Shown in pieces: positions 1 to 12,539 of a stretch of 64,000 bases of DNA (the stretch's first letter is position 1; each line of letters opens with the position of its first letter). Made by a program: the position numbers and the translations under genes. The notes beneath the pieces were generated by a model. The model searched no databases and was not told the origin of the DNA. It was given only the letters and a program-made list of their open reading frames with translations. Location: assembly GCA_006538405.1 (NCBI GenBank), contig BJKQ01000004.1, positions 3,122,966-3,186,965 of the forward strand. The letters are read 5' to 3'. This DNA is from Hansfordia pulvinata. Taxonomy: Eukaryota; Ascomycota; Sordariomycetes; Xylariales.

Positions 1-170
1 ACAAGCACAACCGTGCCACGCTACAGCAACGAGCTGCGCCCCCATCAGCCTGTGGGCGAGTGCGGCGCTCACTGACGGACCACGAGCCGCCTCGAGCATG
101 CCACCTGAAGATAGCGTTCTTGAGACTCGACTTTGAATCACATCAGCGGTGCAGTCCGGGACAGATGGGG
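1..170. other. 3' flank of the MFS gene
   Basis: This short stretch lies beyond the stop codon of the leftward transporter gene. I see no coding signal or repeat in it. It probably holds the transporter's 3' untranslated region. Confidence 0.5.
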
Positions 171-645
171 CTAGAGGAAGTTCCGGAATCCGTAGCCCTC
201 GTTCTCAATGCCACCAACGTAGCTTTTCGGGTCCAGGCCAGCCTGGCGGGCGGCCTCGTCGTTCCTCGCAAACTTTCTGTTTTCCCAGACTAGATACGTC
301 CGCAGGGAGAGGGCTAATGCCGCGTTGAAGAACACTGTGTTGGCGACAGTTTCGAGTCAGCATACTGGATAAAGCCCAGCGAGGCGGAGAGCGAAGCGCG
401 ATTCACGGACAGCAGTTGGGGCGGGGGGGATGGGGATATTCGACGTACTGAACGCGGCGCACACCCACATGCCCTCGATGTAGTACGGCTTGTCGCGGGC
501 AGGAAACATGCGGGTTCCCAGCAGCGGGCCGCACTGGCCGATGATATTCATGAGCGCGACGCCGGCGCCCCTCTTGGAGTCGCTGCCTTGGTTGTTGATG
601 CACCACTGAGGCGTTGTTAGTTGGCTAGAAGGACAAGAGAGGTCA

Positions 646-678
<33 letters not shown>

Positions 679-1822
679 TTTATGGACAAAGGAATTCCAG
701 GTGGTCTGGGTTTGCCAAGGGATGATGGACACGGGAGGAAAGCTCACCGGAGGATGTTGGAAATTGCGGGGAAGACGCCGGCGGCCGCGAGGAAGACGCC
801 AAAGTACCGGACGCCGACAGCCTGTGTTGAGGCTAGGAGGACGTAGCCAACAGCGGCGATGAGCGAGAGGGCGATGATCATGTAGCCGCGCTGCCGGGTC
901 TTGTCGGCCACCCAGGTTGTGGCAATGCAGACGAGGAATGCGAGGAAGTAGGGCGGGGCCGTGAGGCCCTGGGCGTTGATGGCCGTGAAGCCCATGCTCT
1001 GGAGGATGGCCGGCAGGAAAACGGGCAGGCTGCTGAATGAGACTGTGGCGCAGTGTAGGTAGGTAGTAGTCCCGTCAGTACCGGCGTTGCCACTTTCAGA
1101 GGAGAGGAAGAGGAGAGGAGGGCTACGCCGACCATACATACCGTTGCAGCTGAAATACATCAGGGGCGGGAACCACGTCTTGACGTCCTTGAGCGTCTCG
1201 AGAATCTCGGCGAACTTGACGTGGCCGACGCGGTCCGCGCCGAGGCTGCCCGACTGCTGGATGGCCCTCTCGCGGGCGACGGCCTTCTCCTCGCGGCTGA
1301 GGAAGCGGGCCGACTCGGCGGAGTCGGGCAGGTAGCGGAGGGCCACAAACGCCAGCAGGACGGACGGGATGCCCTCGACGATGAAGAGGAGCCGCCAGTT
1401 GGGCAGGGCCGGGTGGCCGGAGGTGATGCCGTAGGCGAGGGCGCCGGCGAAGGTGGTGGCGAGCGGGGCCGCCGAGAGGAAGATGCCGCAGCGAAGACCG
1501 AGCTCGTGCCTCTTGTAGAAGAAGGACAGCAGGTAGGGGATGCCGGGCCCGTAGGCCGCCTCGGCCAGGGCGAGGAAGAAGCGGCAGGCCATCAGGCCGG
1601 ACCAGTTGAAGGCCGCGGCTTGCAGCGTCGAGGCCACGCCCCTTTTCTGCGGCTCAGCATCCGACGCCGTACGAGCCAGGGGAGAGTCGAGCAAGTGAAC
1701 AAGACACATACCACACAAAGACACAAGCAAATGCCCAGAGATGGCTGCGCAGAAAGGTCAGCACACAGCGAAATAATGTAAAGGGGAGCCCGCCTGTCTC
1801 GCAGCCTGGAAGGAGAGGAGAG

Positions 1823-1855
<33 letters not shown>

Positions 1856-2610
1856 ACGGTGGCACGAGTTTCCACATCAGAGCCGTCCACTCGAAGATGA
1901 CTACCACGGGTGTCAGCGTCCCGAACTGCTCGCGAGTCGCGGTAAGTAAGGGTCAGGCAAGGTGAGGTTGGTTACTGTAGGGGATGTAGAAGATGGTCAA
2001 TAACCACTGCCGACACTTGGGTTAGCCAGCTGCTGCGCGCGGGGTTCCCTGCCGTCGCCCGCCTCCTAAGCTCACCTGGTACTGTTCATCGTCGAAGCCG
2101 AGATCTTTGCTCCTACACCGCAACGACCCGTTAGCACATCCAGAGACCACCGGCACCGGACCACCGTCCCGGCCAGGTGCTGCGGCGCAGCGCCCGGTCA
2201 TGGGCACGATCGGAAGAGGGAGGCGGCTGCTGGCACGTACATGCCGGCCGTCTCGGCATTGCCAATGTTGGAGCGGTCGAGGAACGCGACAAGGTCTGAG
2301 AGAGAAAGACGGGTGTCGTCAGTACGAGAGCCAAGGACGTGGCGACGTGCAATTCCGGCGTCGAGACGACTGCCGTTGCCGTCGCCGTGGCTGAGGGGCA
2401 CAACTGACACAGAGCCGTCACGAGAGGCACGAGGACCATATCTATCTTGCGGACGAGGCGCTTCTCCAGGACCGGGTCGATCTCGGCTGCGGGCTGGCCG
2501 CCCTGTCGTGGCGTATCCGACTGCGCTGCCGGGTTCAGCACGCCAGCGGCCACACCTCCAGCCGGCGCTGGCGCCTGCCCGCCCGTGTCGTCGCCGTCGG
2601 TGGCGGCCAT
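171..2610 (-). CDS. MFS transporter, anion:cation symporter (Dal5/allantoate permease-like) family, 10 exons, one apparent -1 frameshift
   Basis: Plasma-membrane proton symporter of the ACS branch of the major facilitator superfamily; the substrate (allantoate, nicotinate, pantothenate or another organic anion) cannot be read from the sequence. Exons on the minus strand: 2610-2409, 2295-2241, 2112-2076, 2006-1976, 1900-1858, 1744-1712, 1641-1142, 1042-748, 605-449, 334-171. Joined, they give about 505 residues, normal for the family. Exons 1 and 2 give the signature TALYLVAFLDRSNIGNA in the first membrane segment; later come CRFFLALAEAAYGPGIPYLL and NNQGSDSKRGAGVALMNIIG. The start at 2610 (MAATDGDDTGG) leaves a normal 50-residue cytoplasmic tail. 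At the exon 8/9 junction the frame is off by one: exon 8 ends with codons for N-I-L then CG, where the family motif NILPW needs CCG, so one C seems to be missing near 748-751. An alternative acceptor near 627 would keep frame but adds unlikely residues. Confidence 0.88.
646..677. repeat. (AGCC)8 tetranucleotide microsatellite
   Basis: Eight perfect AGCC units lie inside the eighth intron of the MFS gene. It is a simple repeat with no evident function. Confidence 0.9.
1825..1852. repeat. (GA)14 microsatellite in an MFS intron
   Basis: About 14 GA units directly follow the donor site of the fifth intron, which reads as a CT tract on the sense strand. Its length is likely variable between strains. 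Confidence 0.85.
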
Positions 2611-5600
2611 GGCTGACTGGGCCGCCGGGCAGATACAAGGCGACGTGCCGCGGTTGTGGGATCGGCTGCGAGGGGCGAGATGTCGCGCGCAAGGCGGCGG
2701 CGGGTGGTGCTTCGACGCGCGTGCAATTAAGCTTTGTGCTGGGGGGTTTGTGGTCCAGCTGCGGCTCTTGAGCATGCATACGATACTTGGCTCCGTCAAT
2801 ACCTGCCTACCCGGGACCTAACTCAGTCGTATTGCCTTCCAATGATCTGGCAGACTCGGGTGTGTCTCATTTACAAGTATACGGGCCGCCAACCGGCTAC
2901 GGCGCTCACTTAACCCCCCCAAAAAACCAGAACGCAGATACACGGAACCTCCGCGCCGGCAGGCGGTCTGCTGTGTGCGCGCGAGCTACTGTGCAATCTC
3001 GGCCCTCGTCTCATTCGACTGCCCATCACCCCATGTGCGAGTACGATACAGTGCACTCGTCGATCTTCCCCACAATCCATCGCCGGCTCCTCCCCATTAC
3101 GAGTACCACAGAACTTGGCCGTGCGATTGGCGGGCAGTGCGGGCCTGCTCGGCATTGTCTATCTCGCGCCCGCCCTTATCCCCACGTCTTCACCGTCTTT
3201 CGCCGGCTCCCTCGGCAGAGTCACGTGAACCGGTACTCGTAACCAACGAGTCATAGGTTGGATGGCATGGCGCCCGAATTGCGGCTGCTTTGGGCAGATG
3301 TTTGGAATCCGTCACGACGCCATCACGGCTCCAACCGGCGCAAGCAAGCGCGAGACCCGACAACGGAGCGATGAGGGCCGTCAACCACGTCACGTCAAAT
3401 GCACATCCAATCATTGCCAAAGCACCCGACCAAGTCCACAGAGCAGGTACGAGTACTCGCAGCAGTCATACGCCTTCACATATCAAACCGTCAAGGAGAG
3501 AGACGGCGCACACATGGGACAGTTGATATGAGAGGATCGGACGATTAACTCCTGCCTCAGGAGCATATTGATGGACTATAAACAAGATAAATGTGTAAAT
3601 GTGACCTCTACTGATTCCCGGGTTTTCAGAGAAGTACAAAACGACCTCTCAAACCCGGGCGCCCAGCAACGGGTTCATATTTCGTCTCTGCCAGGAGCGA
3701 AAACACTCGCACTATTGGATTGAAGCGCGAATGCCGATATACGTACGAATACATATTTGCTGGCAGGTCAAAGGAACTCGGAAAAGGAAAGAAAGCCTAC
3801 TGCACCTACCGCAACGGCCCAGCCCGGATGGTCAATCCGGCGCGGGCCGACGTGCCCATGAAATGTGTGCCTGTGAGCTGGCCTCAGACAAGGCCGAATG
3901 CAACGGCCAGGCTCGCGCGTCTGAAGTGTCCATATGAGCGAACCATCAAGCGTCGATGGGTGACAGTGAGCTATGTGAAGGTAACCACTCTACAGAGCTG
4001 TTCCTGTGAAGAGACCAGAAGCAGTGCGTGTAGCGAGGGCTTGCTGAGACATCCTAGGGTTCGAATAGTGTACCGTGTTGTTGTGGTGGTTGTTATCGGT
4101 TGAAGAAGAAGCATCCAAGCGTGGGAAAAGGGAATGGAAAATCTGCTGTGCTCCCACAGTCATTGCAAGAATTTCCGCCGAGCCAAATAGTGGACTCGTC
4201 TGTGGGGTTAGGGCTTCAGAGCCCCTCCAATGGCTTGGTCCCATGAATGCAGCCATGAATGCAGCCATCAACGCATCCACTCGAGGCTGAGTCCAAAGAC
4301 CGAGCCTGTTCCCACCTTCGCGCTGTGGTGCATCGACGCGGCAATAAAGTCTGTTTGGCCTCGACCACGAGTGCACGCGGAAAGCTGAGCCTCCGGTGCA
4401 AGGGTACGAGTAGGGAGAGAGAGAGAGACCAGGACCATAATGCAGGGCCTCTGCAAGTCGAACAGATCATGCCGCAAGCAGCTGCGGTGGGCAGGTGGTA
4501 ATCTTACATATGCGTGATGCGGGGGATACCCCAAGGGATGCAGGTCGGTTTCTAGAAATTGCCTAGAAAAACCGTGACCCGTTCGTGTGTGGCCAGTGGC
4601 AGGGGTAATGGAGCGAATGGATGGGCGCCCAATTTTCGTCGACATGGCGCTAGGAGCGAGCCGGACTGCTTTCCGGCGAGGGGGAGCAGCCAGGGCGCCT
4701 TGAGTGCCGAAAGATTGACAACAAGCGAATGCGCATGGACAATAGCGGTGCATGTCGACAAACAGACCTCGCCAGATATCCAAGGTAGCACAACAGCGAT
4801 TCGAATCGCCACAACATGCAGTATAGCGTTCCATTTCATGCGGGTGCCAGATGCCACTCACACGAAACGGTCGGCAGACGACCCACTGGGAGAAGGTTAA
4901 GAGGATTTAACTCGCACCCGCCGGCCCGTCAGAATGGGCAAAGAGCATGAACCATGCAAAAGATGGTGTAGGGCTGGCTGACGACGGCGTGAAATGGTGT
5001 ATGCAGGGCGCAATATTCGGATATGCATGTCACCGACACATGAGCATACCAGCCCAGATCAGGCGTGCTGAGGGTAACGAGCAGTGGGCCACCTTGTGGC
5101 CGACCGGAAGCAGCAGGAAGTCATGGTTCCATGGTGGGAGCAACCCGAACGAGACAAGGTGCACAGCAAGATGACCATGTTTGATCGAGACACCGAGAGC
5201 GCCTACTGGGCTGGCGATTGGGCCTCACCCTTATGGCCAGTGGGTGAGTGAACGGGGAAATGCGGGTGCGGAGGCTGGGAGGGGAGGTGACAGAGAGGTA
5301 CGCGAGTCCGGTGCAGGCCTGAGGAAAACAAGCTGGAAGGACGGCTGAGTGCGTGGAGGGCTATGGTGGCTGGCAGGGGCTGACAGGGCCGTCGGTTAGG
5401 CTCGTCGGTCAGGACCGAGAGCTGCAAGGCAAGAGAGGAAGAAATGAGTGCTCTGAAGGGACGTTGGGGGCGGTTGAGCCTGACCGACCCCGGTGGCTGC
5501 AGTGGTGTGGCCTGAATAGGCTGGACTGGAGACGGGGCTGCACATGACAGCTGGATGCAGACATCTTGGTGTTGCAAATGGCTTGGCCTCCTTTGCTGCT

Positions 5601-8600
5601 GCTGCTGCTGTCGGTGCCGTTCATGGATGGGATGGTCGGTGGACCAAAGACAGCGACACTTGAGACAGGCTGGATGGAGGCAAGAGACACGAGGCAGAAC
5701 GAGGCGCCAAAGGGTAGATACGCGTGAGGGTGGTGGGCTGGGCTGCTCGGCGGCGCCAGTGGGCGAGTGTGTGGGTGGGTGGGTGGTGGTGGACGAGGGT
5801 GGTGGCCGAGAAAGAAAAAATTTGCGTCGAGAGCCTTGATGCAGTCGCTCAGTGGCCGAAAGCTGGACCGAGCAATGGGCCGGATCGGAGAAAGTGTGCC
5901 TCCAATGCTCCGGCGACGCACGGGCCTGCCTGCCACCTGCCTCGAGGTCCCCGCATCGGTCCGGTACTCGTACTTGTGAGACTCCTCGCTCACACCACCT
6001 GCCACTGCTCCCTTCCATTGCCAGTACATGGATGGCAGGTCTGTTTCCGTGAGGTGCATGTGGCTCGCCGCTACGACGGGAGTACAACCATCTGGGGATC
6101 ACGGAGTAACTTTATGGAGGCAGGTGAAAGTAATGGACGGATGTCTGTAACGGCAACTGCGACTCACGACTCACTTGCATCCAATGTACTCTCATCAAAG
6201 AAGGACCGCTCTGGTAGGTACCTACACAGGTAGGCGCTCTAACAATGATCCGGCCTCCACTGCTCCAGAGGGAGTGCCCGTACCCCTTTGTAGTAGAGAG
6301 GTAGGTACCTGATTCTGCTCGGGTTCTGGTCGCGCTGCACTTGCCTTTGCCATGAACGCCACTTACGCACGCTACTTTGTGCTGTGTCGTTGGTTCTTGA
6401 CGGCGCCTGCCTTGCCGCCTGCAGTCTCGACCGTCTTCTACTCGTAACGCATGGAACAAACCCACCTAAAGGCACCCAGGTCGCCGCATATGGACGAGAA
6501 CCTACCAAGGGACATATTTCATTGTGCCTACATGTAAGTTAGAATAAGGTATCTGGTTGTTGACGTTGCACTCGCTTGCCAGGTGCCTACCTCCTACCAG
6601 GTAACGAACAGGATCCTCCGGCTGTCCCAACGCCGTCCATGCCCCGCGCCCATCCATGGCCATGGCCACATCTCTCACCCGCCGGATGTTACCGACACCT
6701 GTTCAGGGTGCAAAATCTGAGGTGGCATGATCTGCGAGTCTGCAGCCCGAGCGGCCGAGCATCCCAGCTCGATTGTGGTCTTCATCCGGCAGAGCAACAC
6801 TCCCACGAGTACCTTCCTTACTTACATATCAGAACTGCAATAAGTAATACGTTACTGACTACCTAACCTACGTAGCACTGAGTTCGATTTGCCTCCCACC
6901 TCCCAGTACATCGTTCCAGTTGCATGGTGTGAAAGCCGGGTCCTCGATACGTAGCTCGACCTGCGGTGCTCGTAGTTCTGATCTTCTACCATGTTCGACC
7001 GTGATGAACATGTACGAGTGGTATCCCAAGGACGGATAGCCTAGTTCAGGAGGAATCAAGACAGCTGCCTGTCAGCGCTGGTGGTTCTCTCCAACGGGGC
7101 ACTTTGCAGGAGCTGATGCGAGACTCGGCCTGCCGCTCCATGGTTCCCCATTACTCGTAGTAATCCTCGCCCAGACAGAGTCGCCGCCCACACGACCCAA
7201 CATGGCATCTCTGCATCACCGAGCACTCATGGATGTCCGTGGGCATCTCTCAATCTCCTGGCTTGGCTCGAGAACAGTCCGCACCCAAGTCCTCTGCAGC
7301 GCCCCTCCCCCTTCTCACTCAGCCCTTCAGCGGGGCAAACCACGCTAACCCGATGCGCAGCCACATCTTTTGTCTTGGCTTTGATTTGCCTGCTCGTCAC
7401 TCGGCTGCCCCTCTCCCGGTGAGGCGCGACAGCTGGTCTGTCTGCCTGCACGGATGGGGAGATGCTCTTGGCTCTTGGCTCTCGCCTCAGGCCTCACTAC
7501 CCCGAAGAATCCCAGCAAGATCGGGAGCTTCAAGATACATACAGGGGGAGAGGGGACCGGGGCGTCAGAGGAAGAATGGAAGAAGGGAAAGACATGCCCC
7601 TCCACGTGCTGCATCAACGCTGTTACCTAATTCCAGGGGTATCATCAAGTTGCCGTCGTACCGTTCATATCAGGAGGCTATCTTGTGTGTATCCTGGTTT
7701 GTCCCCAAAGCAGCCCTTGATTCTGCCGATCAGTTGCCATCGAGTTCTAAAAAAGGCTGGATTTCTACTGCATCCCGAGGTCAAAGCCTTGGCCAGGCCC
7801 GTCGAACCCCAAGAGGGCGGTTGCTTGCTGCCAGGCCAGGCCATGATACCTATCAAGTAGTTGTGCACCCTTGCCGCGAACACTGCCACTCTATCCCTCT
7901 CTTTCCTCCCTATCTACGCGGGTAGCACGGCGCTGACCGAGTCCGGGAAAGATTTGGGACATGTAAGGTAAGGGAGGTCGGTGGCACGATTTGGGACCCC
8001 TTCCAGATGATTCACGCATCTGCATCGCACAACCCAGTAATCAACCAGTCGACTTGGGGCGGTGATCTAGATTCCGCAATTCATCGCCTCCCCCACCCCC
8101 AGTTGGGGTTCTGCTAGTACGGATAATCCGTACGCACGTACGCAGCCAGTGTCGTCCATCCGCGGTTGGTGGTTGCTACTCCGAAATCCTGATATCGATA
8201 CTGGCGAGGACTTTGCAGCTTTGGCTATCGCCCGGCTTGAGTGAACTGGCTTGCTTGGGTTCGGTGCTGGTAGGCGCTAGGGACAAGAGAGAGAAAGCCA
8301 GCGCAGCTGTCGTCATAGGAGCTGCTAGCTCCATCCCGTGCTTACAACCAGGGGGAAAAATAATCACCGTGCAGTTCTTCGTCCTGCATATGCTCACAAT
8401 GTCATGGACTTCTGGCTTGCAGGTGACCCGCTAGAACAGACATGCAATCCCTATTCGCCGCAGACAGTCCCGTCCCGTCCCGTCTCGTTCGTCAGGAGCT
8501 GGTAGGTATCCACCACTCACGACGGGATGGCTTTCGGGGGACATCACCCTCAGAAAGCCCATGCCGTATCCCACTGATAGAGGAATATCAAGGACTCATG

Positions 8601-11600
8601 ACCATGACTCGGTGTCCCGTGCCTGCGATCCCAGGGAGTGACATGGGGGCAAGATTATCTGGAGAAGGCCTGCCACGCCTGTGCGCTCGCTACCCGCTCA
8701 CCCGCCGTGCCCTCCTCCACCCTTGATCCACGTCCGCTCTCGACGGGCCGCGCAAGTGATTTACGGAGCATGGCACCGCCTGGCGGGGTTGTTGGTCATG
8801 GGACCCATGACCATCCGCAACCACAGAGGTCCAGTATGAGTTGTGCTCCAGGTCGACAGCTTACGAGCAAGAGGCCGGGTCGATGCTATTGGGCGCGGAA
8901 TGACTGCGAACATGCCCAATGACGAAGAGCCCACAGCCACTAAGACCTGGTGATTTTCTGGAACTTTTCTTGCTTACTGGTGCTTCTTGGCGTGGCGACT
9001 CGAGAAAGGGGGGGGGGCTCTTGTGCTGGGTGCGATCGCGCGCCAGCCACCGCCTCTTGTGCCCCATGCTCCAAGAAGGACTGGGGCTGGCAGCGTGGGG
9101 TTAATCGGCCACACGGGCACCCATTGCGCCCGCTCTCTCACCACGGCGAATGAGGTGAGCTTGTGCTGGAAAAACGAAAAGAGGACACGCCGACTCCGTA
9201 CGGGCACGCCCCGCTCGCAACGCCAGCATCGTTTGGAGACGTGGTCGGTGGCGAAGACCGAAAAAGGTCAACCAAGGGCGCTTGTCGGATCTTGTTGTCC
9301 ACTAACCTTGGTTCAGGTTAGCTCTCTTCGCCGCTCCCGTTGGCTCTCGCACGTACTCCGTACGAGTACAGGCTCACAGAATGGCGCACCACGGATAGGT
9401 GAGCATGGCCGCCAGTCGGCCATCGTAGTGCGCGGATCCCCGTACATGGATTTGTGCTTACCTTGGGGTGCTTGGGTAGCTGCCTCGAAACAACGTTCTC
9501 CGTAGAAGACGGCGCTAGCAAGTCTCCATCTTATGACTGGGGCATTACGGGCATCTAATAAGAGGGTCAGAACGGGCCGGGTAGTCCCTTTCCAAGTGGC
9601 CCTCCCACCCCTGGGTATCCCAGCCAGCACCAGATCGGTCGCAGCTAAGCCCTTACGAGAACGCCGATGGTCAGCAGCATCTCTAGCCGTAGAGATGAGA
9701 GAAGGGATTGGAGATGTACGCGTGCGGAGCCTACGGGCAGGCTCTGAGTACGAGTATCAAACCACACTGGGATCGCCGCCGCCGCCTTCGCCGCCTCCGC
9801 CGCCTCCGCCGCCGCCTCCTTTGTTGCCTGCGCTGAAGAAGCAGACGCGCTGAGGCTTGTGATGCTTGCTCGAGGGCAAGCAGGGTTGTCGGCTCCCAAA
9901 ATGGGGCGCATGCGGGTGAAGAAGAGGTACTCGTACGTACGGTAGGTACGCGTACGACTACATGTACACTGGGGAGGTCCGGTTTTGAATGGAAGATCAG
10001 GTACCCAGGTACCTACCTGGATGGGAAGGGAGGGTTCGGCCAGCGTCGACGTTGGCTGACTGGACAGGGTGCGGGACGGCGGGAGTATCCTTTGCGCCAG
10101 CGCAACCGCTGGGCCTGATGTCCGATGACAGGGCCATCATTGCATCAAGGTGGACGAGGACTTGACGAGATACCCAAGGGTTGGACGCTTCGGCTGGCTC
10201 ACATCAACCAGCTACAGCCGGGGACAGGAAACGCGCCGGCTGGTGCACACCACCACCACCACCACCACCGCGGCGCGCCTAAGCGACATCACTCACCTCC
10301 ACAAACGCGCCGTGAGACACACCGCTGACTGTTCCGCCTCATTCTCTTGCCCTGATTCACCTAGCTCGCTTCCCCACGTCACTGCCCGCACTCCAGAAAA
10401 CGGCTCCCGCCCTCCCGCTCTATTCCCACAAGTGGGCAGATGACGCCCCGGCAATTGACGAAAGATTCTGTGCATGGATGGCGGCATGGGTGCCTCCCTC
10501 CTGACTTGGCGACCCTGTGGTTAGGCGATCCCGCGTTTCGCCTACGGGATACCACAGGCTTTGCCTCGCGTCCAACAACGCAAGCGTCCGCAAGAGGCAT
10601 GGCCCAATCGCAGCCCGCCGGGCACCCCGCTGCTAGCACCTGATTTGTGGGATGGAGCTTGGACATGGTGGCGACCTGGTCGTGCTGGTGTGGGTGCGCG
10701 TCGGCTTGGGCGGCTCCCTCGACTCTCGCTGACCCCCTCAGGGCGGCCGCAATGGGCCGGGTCTATGTGGCCGAGTCTCCAGAGCAGAGGTGGGCTCGTC
10801 CGTGGTGCCAAAGGCAAGGCGACGGGATCCCCATTGGCGCCTGGCGCCAAGGATTCCGATGCATGTCCAGCTTGGCCTTGTGTGTCGGTAGCTCGACTCG
10901 CTTCCAACAGCCACCGCGCTGTCGCGCCACTGGGAGGGCCGACGAGACGTGCCCTCGAACTCGCGGAGGGCTAAAAACAAAGCTGGGTAGTGCCAATGTA
11001 CGAACTAGGCACCGAGCTAGCCCACCTCGCGTCTTCTGTTTGGCCAGGCTGCCCGACAACCTTGACTTTGCCAACAGAGCACCGTCGCGACACGCCCATG
11101 CCGAGGGCCCGCCCCTCTGAAAGGGCGAACCCACCACGACCGAAACCTCGTTTTGCACTGGGCCCCTCCTGAGTCTGGGAAGGCTGACCCCAGCAGCGCG
11201 CCCAGGCTTGCCAATGGGGGAAGAGGCTCCCTGGGTTCTCCCGAGCGGGTGGGACTATGGAGCGGCGGCGGTAACGAGTGCGTGAAGGCGTGTGAATGGA
11301 AGGGCTGACAGGCCTGAAAGCACAAATAAACAGGGGCAGACAGGTCACATGCGATGGATGGCGATGGGCCTGGGGGAGGGGGTGGAGATGGGGATGGGAA
11401 ACTGCGGCGGCAAAGCTGTCGCCAGATTCCAAGGCTCGTACTGGCTGGCGTACTGGCGCTCGTATACGCGCGTGCGCGCGTGCGCGCTGATCAGCCTGGC
11501 CCGTGAGGCCCCGAGAAGCGCCGTGCTCCGTGATGCGCCGACCCAAGCTTGGCCATCACCACCCCCGTGCTGCGCGTCGGTGCCAAACCAAGAGCGATCC

Positions 11601-12539
11601 TTGGGATGCGCAACAAACGTGTCGGCTTGGCTTTCTGGGCAGGTCGTGCGCCAGCTTAGGTGCTCGGCAAGTCTGCCTGTGGTAGTTTGTCAGGGCACTG
11701 GGACTGTGGGGTGGCCGGTCCGCTACAGTGGCTGCCGGCGTTCATCGCCAGGTAGCTACGCGGCTCGTAGTTGCTTGAATGGTTGCCCGGGGCAGTTGCA
11801 GAACCGGATGAGGGCTGTTTCATCGATCGCCCATATGGGGTGGGCAACGTAGTGTAGGTGGCTTCCGTGTCATCAGGAGCTGCCTGTGCAGCGACGGGTG
11901 TACCTTAGCAAGGGCAGGAACCTCGGGAAGGGGTAGCGCTGTGTCCAAGGTGGCCATCGGCGGAAGCCTCGTGGGCACGAAAACAAAAGCCGGGTGGCAA
12001 CAGCTCGCACGTAACCTGGCGGACAAGCTGCTTCCATGTACCGTACTGCCGCCACACGAGGTTGGAACCCGCCGACCATCAGCGAGTCTGTTTGTGGGGA
12101 TACCTTAGGTACCACCTTGCGCATCACACGCATGCTCCTGTTGTGGCAGCCCGGGCCTGCCCGGCCAGGATCTAGACAAGTACAGCCACTGGAAGTCGAT
12201 AGGGGGCGAGTCTTGTATCCGTAGCGCAGCCACCCGGCGAGGGAGCTGCTCGCAGGTACAAGGATGGTTGGCTTGGATGCGGTACTCGAAGCTGCCACCA
12301 CCACCACCACCAACGCCTACGCTGCAAGTGTCAGTTTCATTCGCCCCCCCCCCAGGATCCCAGGGCCGTCTGGGCGGGAAGATGTATCTTGCACCCAGCC
12401 CATGTGCAAAAGTCCATCCCATGTACGCGTGTTGTGTACGAGGCGTACGTGAGAGAGGCAGGTACAGCGTATGGGTAGATGGGACTCGAGAGGACTCTTG
12501 AGGTTCGGCTCGTCAAGGTATTAAAGGCTCCCGCCTTCC
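2611..12539. other. gene-poor intergenic region
   Basis: About 10 kb in which I find no gene I can support. Open frames here are short, low in complexity and lack recognisable motifs or credible splice joins. The stretch carries ten copies of the octamer TACTCGTA/TACGAGTA (3098, 3234, 3448, 4405, 5965, 6439, 7152, 9361, 9749, 9928), several AGGTACCT/TAGGTAGGT runs (6210-6240, 6298-6310, 9998-10020), a GCC-rich tract near 9777-9815 and a CAC tract near 10250-10270. A lineage-specific gene with frameshifts, or a non-coding transcript, could be missed by eye. Confidence 0.5.

Noticed and set aside
4050..4075. GGTTCGAA box B-like word (also at 48552) suggesting a tRNA
   Set aside because: No complementary T-arm stem, anticodon arm or box A at the right distance at either place.
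5203..6102. 299-codon open frame on the minus strand
   Set aside because: Pro/Ser/His-rich low-complexity translation with a short Gln run and no domain or splice support; it looks like pyrimidine-rich intergenic sequence.
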